The translations under genes and the position numbers were made by a program. From positions 20,985,501-21,049,500 of the forward strand of contig NC_134108.1 in the NCBI RefSeq assembly GCF_040939455.1: a DNA stretch of 64,000 nucleotides. The letters are read 5' to 3'. The notes below the pieces were generated by a model that searched no databases, was not told the DNA's origin, and saw only the letters and a program-made list of their open reading frames with translations. Numbering within the stretch: the first letter of the stretch is position 1; the number at the start of each line of letters is the position of its first letter. The stretch is from Microcebus murinus (Eukaryota; Chordata; Mammalia; Primates; Cheirogaleidae). Positions 57,010 to 64,000 of this stretch are shown here, in pieces.

Positions 57010-57150
57010 GATCTATTAACATCTACTGACTCATCAAATTGTTATTGAGTACCTATAACATGCCAGGCACTGTGCCAGGTAGTGAAGAGAAAAATAAATT
57101 AATACCCAAACCTCCTACCATGGAAGAGGCAGGGTATAAAAAAGTGGATG
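57010..57150 (-). mobile_element. L2 3'-end fragment
   Basis: 'ttgttattgagtacctataacatgccaggcac' then TGTGCCAGGTAGTGAAGAGA and CAAACCTCCTACCATGGAAG, a second minus-strand L2 end shortly after the first. Confidence 0.65.
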
Positions 57151-57193
57151 GTTTGACTTTGCCACTGAGCCTTCTTTATTCCAGAATATTTTT

Positions 57194-57519
<326 letters not shown>

Positions 57520-57534
57520 CTCCAGAACATTTTT

Positions 57535-59129
57535 AAACTCCCTTTTTCCTCTGGTCTCCTATGTTCCCAACTTCTTACCCTGTCTGCCACCTCTCATCTT
57601 CTTACCATGACATCACTCTCTTTCTTTTCTCTTTTCTCCTACCTTTCTGCCTTCCCCATCCTGGACTCTCCCCATTTCCCCTTTCTCCTTCCAGTTTTCT
57701 TTATCTTTCTACCTCACAAAATTGTTCACAGTTTATTCAGACATCAGTTTAAAAACAATGCATTTCTTTTCTGATTTACAAGATTTTGATTGAAATAACA
57801 AATAAAAAATATAATTGGCAATAGCTAAAATTAAATACCTTAAAATTTATTACTGATTATACAGAACAATCAAATCTTCATGTCAAAATGTAAATCTGCA
57901 AAACCTAACAAGGGGGAATTGAACTTGGTAGAACTAATGACTACAAATGAAAATTCACAATGAAAGAAGCTGTCATCCATCAAATTTGATATAGAAAAAA
58001 GCTTACATGCAAAAACAGTATGCAGCAATTCTGAAAGTATCTGACTCACTGTCAATGTAACTCTCTTTGTTGCTCCTGGTCTTTGGAGTCTTATTTATCT
58101 TTGGGAGGAGGTCCATTTGAGAGTCGTAAAAAGAGGTTCCTAAGAAATTTCTGACCTCTTTTCCAGTTTCTTACTTTATTTTTGAAAATTTTCAAATATC
58201 TTAGTTACTTAAAAATACATGTGGAATATTGAGAATGGCCAGTTTACAATGATCTTCTTTAACCAATAGTTTATTTTACAAAATATCTAACATCAGGGTG
58301 GCACAGACTCCACGAGTAATGAAATGCACAATCTGTGTGTCCCAGAACTGGAAACTTTCCATAAACCATGTTATCTACCAAAAGAATAATGTCAAATCTG
58401 AGCTCCTGCAAAGCCAATGATCATCCAAGTAGCATTTAGTGCCTTCTCTTCTGGGAAAGACAGATGTACAAAATCTTTAGTAATTACCAAATGTCAAAAT
58501 AATATTTGAGCAGAATAAATAGTTGTCTAAATGAAGGTTCTCTTGAGGATCAGTTACACATAACAAGAACAAATGACAAATCAAGCATGAAGAAGATAGG
58601 GTTTATTATTATTTTTTTCTCCTTATAAATTACATGGGGAATGAACAACTCCTGCTGTGATTATAAGAATATCAAGACCTTGTCTGCTTAAAGATCTGTG
58701 GTAATAATATCTTAACCTTCTGCAGTATTTTGTGTTCTCAGAGCACTTTATAAACATTAATTAGGTCTTTCAGTAAGCAGAAATACTGTCTCATTGGTTG
58801 GTTTTTCCTGTTATAGCATCACTAAAAGTCTGAAATCTTCCTAGAGTTTAAATATTTATTTATTGCTTTTAATGTATATTTACTCCACTGACAATGCTTT
58901 AAAATTATAATCAAAGAAGAGAAAAGTTCATGGTTCTACTTTTTGCAACCAAGAAACAGGCCAGAATAACAATAGTGTTTCTCCTTGTCAGAGTGAAAAC
59001 AGCCCCTTGGGGACTACTCCTTTGGCTTATGGAATTGTTTTCTCACTTACCTTCCTTCATCTCAAACATGCCATTCCTATCTTTAAAACTGCATGTGTTT
59101 TGTGTTTTTCTCATTCTGTAAAACCACAA
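57535..59129. other. No feature recognised
   Basis: About 1.6 kb. 57580-57720 is a C/T-rich stretch that creates 63- and 88-codon frames; these are not genes. Confidence 0.4.
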
Positions 59130-59195
59130 TATCTTTTGGGGTGCTTTGCATATCGTGGGTTTTCAATCAATGTTTGCTAAACTGAATTAAATCAA
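59130..59195 (+). mobile_element. L2 terminal fragment
   Basis: GGGTGCTTTGCATATCGTGG then TTTTCAATCAATGTTTGCTA and AACTGAATTAAATC is an L2 tail. Confidence 0.5.
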
Positions 59196-59414
59196 TGTCC
59201 AGCCCCACATTTGCAGGTCATGCATAGCTCTGCCTCCTACAAATGTCCATACTCATCATCGTTACAGTTAGGAAATTTATTCATTTGCTGATATCACCAC
59301 GGTTTTTCTGTTGTCTGATTATCAGTGGACCAAAGGTAGAAAGGTGGTAGAAGGATATAAATGTAAATGTGACATTCTTTTAAGTTTCAAAAGCAAATGC
59401 ACATTCTTTTAATT

Positions 59415-59510
59415 ACCAACATTTAGTGAATGAATAATGAGTGTCAGGTGCTGTTTAAGTTGCTGGGAATACAAAGATATCAATAAATAGGTTCAAAGAA
59501 AGAACAATTT
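59415..59510 (-). mobile_element. L2 3'-end fragment
   Basis: 'ccaacatttagtgaatgaataatgagtgtcaggtgctgtttaagttgctgggaatac' fits the L2 3' end in reverse. Confidence 0.55.
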
Positions 59511-60170
59511 TGATTTTGGATATTGAACTGATTCATTTAGATGTGCTCTATGTCATATGTTTATACCTTTAATTATAATAAATGAAAATTCTTCTTCTTC
59601 TTTTCTATTTTCCTGAAGTCCGGGGATAACCTAGCAGTTAAACAACAAAGTTGTGTTATTGTTCTAACTTATCTATTTACCCCTTTCATCTTCTTTTTTT
59701 CAAATAAATTCTAGAATTGGTTGCTGAGAGAAAAGAGGTAGGCAATAGAAAAAAAAGAGATATGACACTTTCCATTAGTCTCATTTCTGGAAACTTTAGT
59801 ATAAAGCAAAATGAAAGCCCTGTGAATTTCAGATCCTATAAGTTTTATTACGCCTATTTTTTGACTAATTTTATGCTGGGCAGTTGAATGCTGCAAATTC
59901 AAGACTGAGTTGATGATGCTCTCTGAAATAGTGCCAAGATAGAATTATAAACTACATCTCAGTTCTCTGGTTCTGAGCTCTAGATTCCTAGAAATTACAT
60001 TGAGGCTCTCCAAATAATGAATGCAATTCTGCACTTAAGAAGAGGATACATTTTCTCATGGAATTCTTTTAGTTTGACCAGGTGCATCAGTGTGATATGA
60101 CTGGTCCTTGCCACAAGTTCCCCTTCTTGCCTCCCCCCAACTAGGACCTAGTGGCATTCAAACACACCAG
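59511..60170. other. No feature recognised
   Basis: AT-rich unassigned sequence. Confidence 0.4.
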
Positions 60171-60226
60171 TGAGGAATTCCTAGCCACAACAATAGGACA
60201 AAAGAAAGAAATAAAAGGCATCCAAA

Positions 60227-60433
60227 TTGGAAAAGAGGAAGTCAAATTATCTGTTTGCTAATGATATGGTCTTATACCTAGAAAAACCTCAAGACTCCTC
60301 CAAAAGGCTCCTAGATTTGATAAACAAATTCACTAAAGTCTTAGGATACAAAATCAATGTACAAAAATCAATAGCATTTCTATACATCAATAATAATCAA
60401 GCTGAGAATCAAACAAGTCATTCTCATTTATAA
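60227..60433 (+). pseudogene. L1 ORF2 reverse-transcriptase remnant
   Basis: A 68-codon piece covers the polymerase catalytic block: the motif at 60254-60265 reads F-A-N-D where active L1 has F-A-D-D, so one metal-binding aspartate is replaced. Next to it, the residues [20 protein letters not shown] are diagnostic of ORF2. The initial methionine is incidental. Confidence 0.85.
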
Positions 60434-60840
60434 TACAAAAAACAAAAACCAAAAAAAGTAGGAATGCATTTAACCAAGAAGTAAAAGATCTCTACATGAA
60501 AAACTACAAAACACTGATGAAAGAAATTGTAGATGGCACAAAACAAATGGAAAAACATCCCATGATCACAGATTAAAAGAATAAATACTGATAAAACAAC
60601 CACACTGTCCAAAATAACCTACAGAATCAGTGTAATTCTTATCAAAATATCAACTTCATTTTCCACAGAATTAGAAAAAAAATATCTTAAAATTCATATG
60701 AAACTAAAAGAACCTGAATAGCCAGAGCAATCCTAAGCAAAAAAGAATAAAGCTAGAAGCATTACATTATTTTCAAATTATACTACAAGGCTATAATAAC
60801 CCAAACATCATATCACTGGTATAAATGAGCACATAGATCA

Positions 60841-61023
60841 ATGGAACAGAATACGGACCCAGAAATAAAGCCACATACCTACAGCCAACTAACCTTTGCC
60901 AAGTCAATGGAAACACACACTGGTGAAAGGATATCCTATTCAATAAATGGTGCTGGAAAATTGGATAGCCATATGCAGAAAAATGAAACTGGACCCCTAC
61001 CTCTCACCATATACAAAAATTAA
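60841..61023 (+). pseudogene. L1 ORF2 C-terminal remnant
   Basis: A 60-codon frame carries MEQNTDPEIKPHTYSQLTF and '[20 protein letters not shown]', a diverged stretch from the carboxy-terminal half of ORF2. It is cut by stops on both sides and is not expected to function. Confidence 0.8.
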
Positions 61024-61989
61024 CTCAAGATGGATTAAAGACTGAAATGTAAGACCTGAAACTATAAAAATACTAGAAGAAAACCTAGGAAAACGTCTTC
61101 TGGATATTGGCTTAGGCAAAGAATTCATATGCAAAAATCAACTCAGAATGGATTAAAGATTTAATATAAGTTAAGGATTAAAGATTAATATATAACTTCA
61201 AGGACTAATATAACTGGATTAAATATAAATGGATTAATGACTTTTATAACCCAAAGTTATAAAACTACCAGAAAAAACATATGGGAAATGCTTCAGGACA
61301 TTGGTCTGAGCGAAGATGTTATGGCTAATGCTTCAGAAGCATAGGTAATGACAGCAAAAATAGACACATAGGATTATATTAAACTAAAAAGCTTCAGCAC
61401 AGCAAAGGAAACAATCAAAGAGGGAACAAACAACCTGTAGAATGAGAGAAATATTTGTTAACTATTCATCTGACAAGATGAATGTATAAGTAACTCAAAC
61501 AACAGAAAAAAACCCCCAATAATCTGATTAAAAGATGGGCAAATGATCTGAATAGACATTTCTCAAAAGAAAGACCTACAAATGGCCAAAAAGTACATGA
61601 AAAAAAGCTCTCAACACCACTAATCATCAGAGAAATGTAAATCAAAACCACAATGAGATATCATCTCACCCCAGCTACAATGACCATTATTAAAAAGACA
61701 ACAAATAACAACGTCAAGGATGCAGAGAAAAAGGAACTCTTATACACTGTTGGAATGTAAATTAGTACAGCCATTATGGAAAAACATTATGGAGATTCTT
61801 CAAAAAACTAAAAATAGAACTACCATATGATCCAGCAATCCCACTACTGGGTATTTATCCACAGGATAGGAAATCAGTATATTGAAGAGATATATGTACC
61901 CCCTCTGTTTACTGCAGCACTATTCGCAATAGCCAAGATATGCAATCAACCTAAGTGTTCACCAACAGATGAATAGATAGAGAAAATGT

Positions 61990-61990
<1 letters not shown>

Positions 61991-62032
<42 letters not shown>
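61991..62032. repeat. (AT)n microsatellite inside the L1
   Basis: About 20 TA units, followed by TACACA variants. It expanded from the L1 block normally reading 'atgtggtatatatacacaatggaatact'. Confidence 0.95.
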
Positions 62033-62039
<7 letters not shown>

Positions 62040-62560
62040 CATATACACATACACACAATGGAATATTATTCTGCTATAGAAAAGAATAGAATTCTGTCTT
62101 TTGTGGCAACATGGATGAGCCTGGAGAACATTAAGTTAAGTGAAATAAGTTAGCACAGAAAGAAAAATACCAAGTGTTCTCACTCATCTGTACAAGCTAA
62201 AAAAGATGGGCTCATGGAGGTAGCTGGGAGACCTGTAGTAATTAGAGGCTGGAAAGAGTAGGGAGAAGTTGGTTAATGGATACAAAATTACAGCTAGATA
62301 GGAGGCATAAGTTCTAGTGTTCTATAGCACTGTCAGGTCAATATAGCTAACAATAATTTATTGTACATTTTCAAACAGCAAGAAGAGAGGATTTTGAATG
62401 TTCCTAACACAAAGAAATGATAAATGTTTGAGATGACAAATATGCTAATTACTCTGATTTGATCATTATACATTGTACACATGTTTTGAAATATCACTCT
62501 GTGCCCATAAATATGTAAAATTATTATAGGTCAATCAAAACTAAAATTTTCTTAAAAAGG

Positions 62561-64000
62561 TCAAAGTAAAGAAAAGAAAGAACTAATTAGCTGGCATACA
62601 AATGTGGCAGGCAAACGCCTTTAAATTTTATAGTATATATACGTGTTACCTATTCAAAATTTAAATAAGCAGATAAACTTTTAAAAAAGTTACAAATTAA
62701 GATAATAAAGTACTAAATAAAATATGTTCTTTCCTCCTATATTGTCAGATATATTTTCACAAAGAAAAATAGAAAAATATGTGATTGAATGAGTAAGATA
62801 AAGACATTTATAAGTTATAAATATAAATATTAAGATAATTAATAAATATGAATATAAATGGTCCAGAATTTTATTTTTCATGCCTTTATCTCAGAAAAGT
62901 CACTAAATATGATAATGGAAATTTCACAAAATTTGAGCTCTGATAGTTATAATCTATAAGAGCAACTGAAAATAAAATGTAATTATAATCAAAATAAATA
63001 TAATTGGAAGGTTTTAATCAAAATACATACATTAAAATAAATGTGAAAAATTTAAATTGAATTATTTTCATATATTTACAAAGCCTATTTTAAAATTCAA
63101 TACTAAAAATTATCTATTAGAATTAAAAACATACAAATTATAATTAATAAACCTTTAAATAAAATTTAAACAAAGCTGAAAATGTTTATTTATTTGAAAT
63201 TTCATAAATCTTATGTGTACATTTTTATAAAAATTAAGTTATTCATGATTCCAGCATTTAATGCTCATATTTTAAGTGCCAATCAGGTAATGTTTTATCG
63301 TTTCATATCTACAGTTACAGATATGCAAAATTAGAATAATGTAAATTTTTTAATATTGCAAAATATTCCTTTGCCACTATGTACAATTTTTTTCAGTAAT
63401 TCTGAAACCATGAATTGGAACATGAAGAAAAACAAAGAAATGGTCATTCGTGTCTACTAGGAAACAAAATTCATCGTGAAAGAATCTATTGAGCTCATAT
63501 TATCTCAGAGGATTTGACACGTTAACTAATTTATCTTTTCTCTTCCCTAAATATTTGTGTCACCTCATTCTTCCTTGTGTTTCTAAGTAGTTTTTGCCTC
63601 CAAGAATAAAAACTTTAAGCCATCGAAGTGAATCAAAGGAAAATTAAGAAAGGCAAATCAAAGTTCTAATGGCTGCACACAAAGTTAATCAGCCATTTGG
63701 TCAAAACATTAAAAATTTAGAACCAGGATCCACAAAAGTTGTGACTCATTCTCTGGCCCTGAAGGTAATATTGTGCAGTTTAGAGCTGTTAACAATAGGA
63801 CAAAAAACCCAGCACTTTATTTCCATAGCACATGATGCAATTATTTTTTTCTCAGCTAACACCTTCTACAGTCAGAACAAGGTAACTGACATTATCTCAC
63901 ACTCAACTGGAGACAGCAGCTTCAGATGTCTGTTTACCTCATATAGCGTGGACACCTAATCACAGTTATCTGGTGATATTACTCTTCCTCATATTTAGAG
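62561..64000. other. AT-rich end; no gene recognised
   Basis: 62570-63400 is very AT-rich with many short A/T runs and no repeat I can name. The 96-codon frame at 63669-63959 has no domain and no counterpart I recognise. The window ends in unassigned sequence. Confidence 0.45.

Larger units (their letters stand above)
60171..62560 (+). mobile_element. L1MA-like element, 5' truncated, 2.4 kb
   Basis: It begins in ORF2 at GAATTCCTAGCCACAACAAT and continues through the C-terminal ORF2 region (GGATCAATGGAACAGAAT-type block at 60835, 'atgatccagcaatcccactactgg' at 61828) to a 3' UTR with AATTTATTGTACATTTTCAA and CATTATACATTGTACACATG and 'cactctgtgcccataaatatg'. The 3' UTR is of the older primate/eutherian MA-MB class, unlike the lineage L1s above. 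Stops and frame breaks are frequent. An internal duplication lies at 61011-61320. Confidence 0.88.

Overview
The window reads as non-coding nuclear DNA from a strepsirrhine primate, more likely a lemur than a galago. The evidence is the repeats. One Alu (57194-57519, minus strand) has the long middle section typical of strepsirrhine Alus. Four L1 copies (50289-51801, 34083-34170, 43139-43219, 52103-52246) end in a G-rich 3' UTR and a CCCATAATATGC(T/C)GAAATAA-like tail known from lemur L1s. MLT1, MIR, L2, MER5A, MER20 and MER1-type hAT elements place it among placental mammals. I cannot name the species.

I find no protein-coding gene, tRNA, rRNA or other structural RNA gene, and no CRISPR array or bacterial-type feature. 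Open frames are all under 165 codons, overlap on both strands, and either match nothing I recognise or lie in L1 ORF2 remnants. The window is intergenic or inside a large intron; the sequence alone does not decide which.

Layout. 1-5 kb: weak L2 pieces, a MIR, a CpG-rich patch (3441-3610) and two unrelated ERV LTRs. 5-10 kb: a TG microsatellite and an L2 split by a hAT element and an Alu, then a palindromic 83-bp mariner-type MITE. 13.8-20 kb: a long antisense L2 with a MIR inside it, MER5A, several MIRs, and a local 260-bp direct duplication (16921 and 18361). 21-28 kb: an old L1M, a FLAM-like Alu monomer, a minus-strand LTR, two hAT elements stacked at one target site (25104-25514), an L2 and a 649-bp ERV LTR. 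29-42 kb: MER20, MLT1-type LTRs, MIRs and L2s. 43-54 kb: lineage L1 stubs, an L2 carrying a MER1, an Alu, an MLT1 LTR and a twin-primed inverted L1. 54-64 kb: L2 pieces, the strepsirrhine Alu, a 2.4-kb L1MA-like element and an AT-rich end.

No undescribed molecular system is visible. The most useful observations are the stacked hAT insertions, the unexplained local duplication, the mariner-type MITE, the very short L1 3'-end insertions and the CpG-rich patch. Repeat family names come from recognition by eye and have not been checked by a database search.
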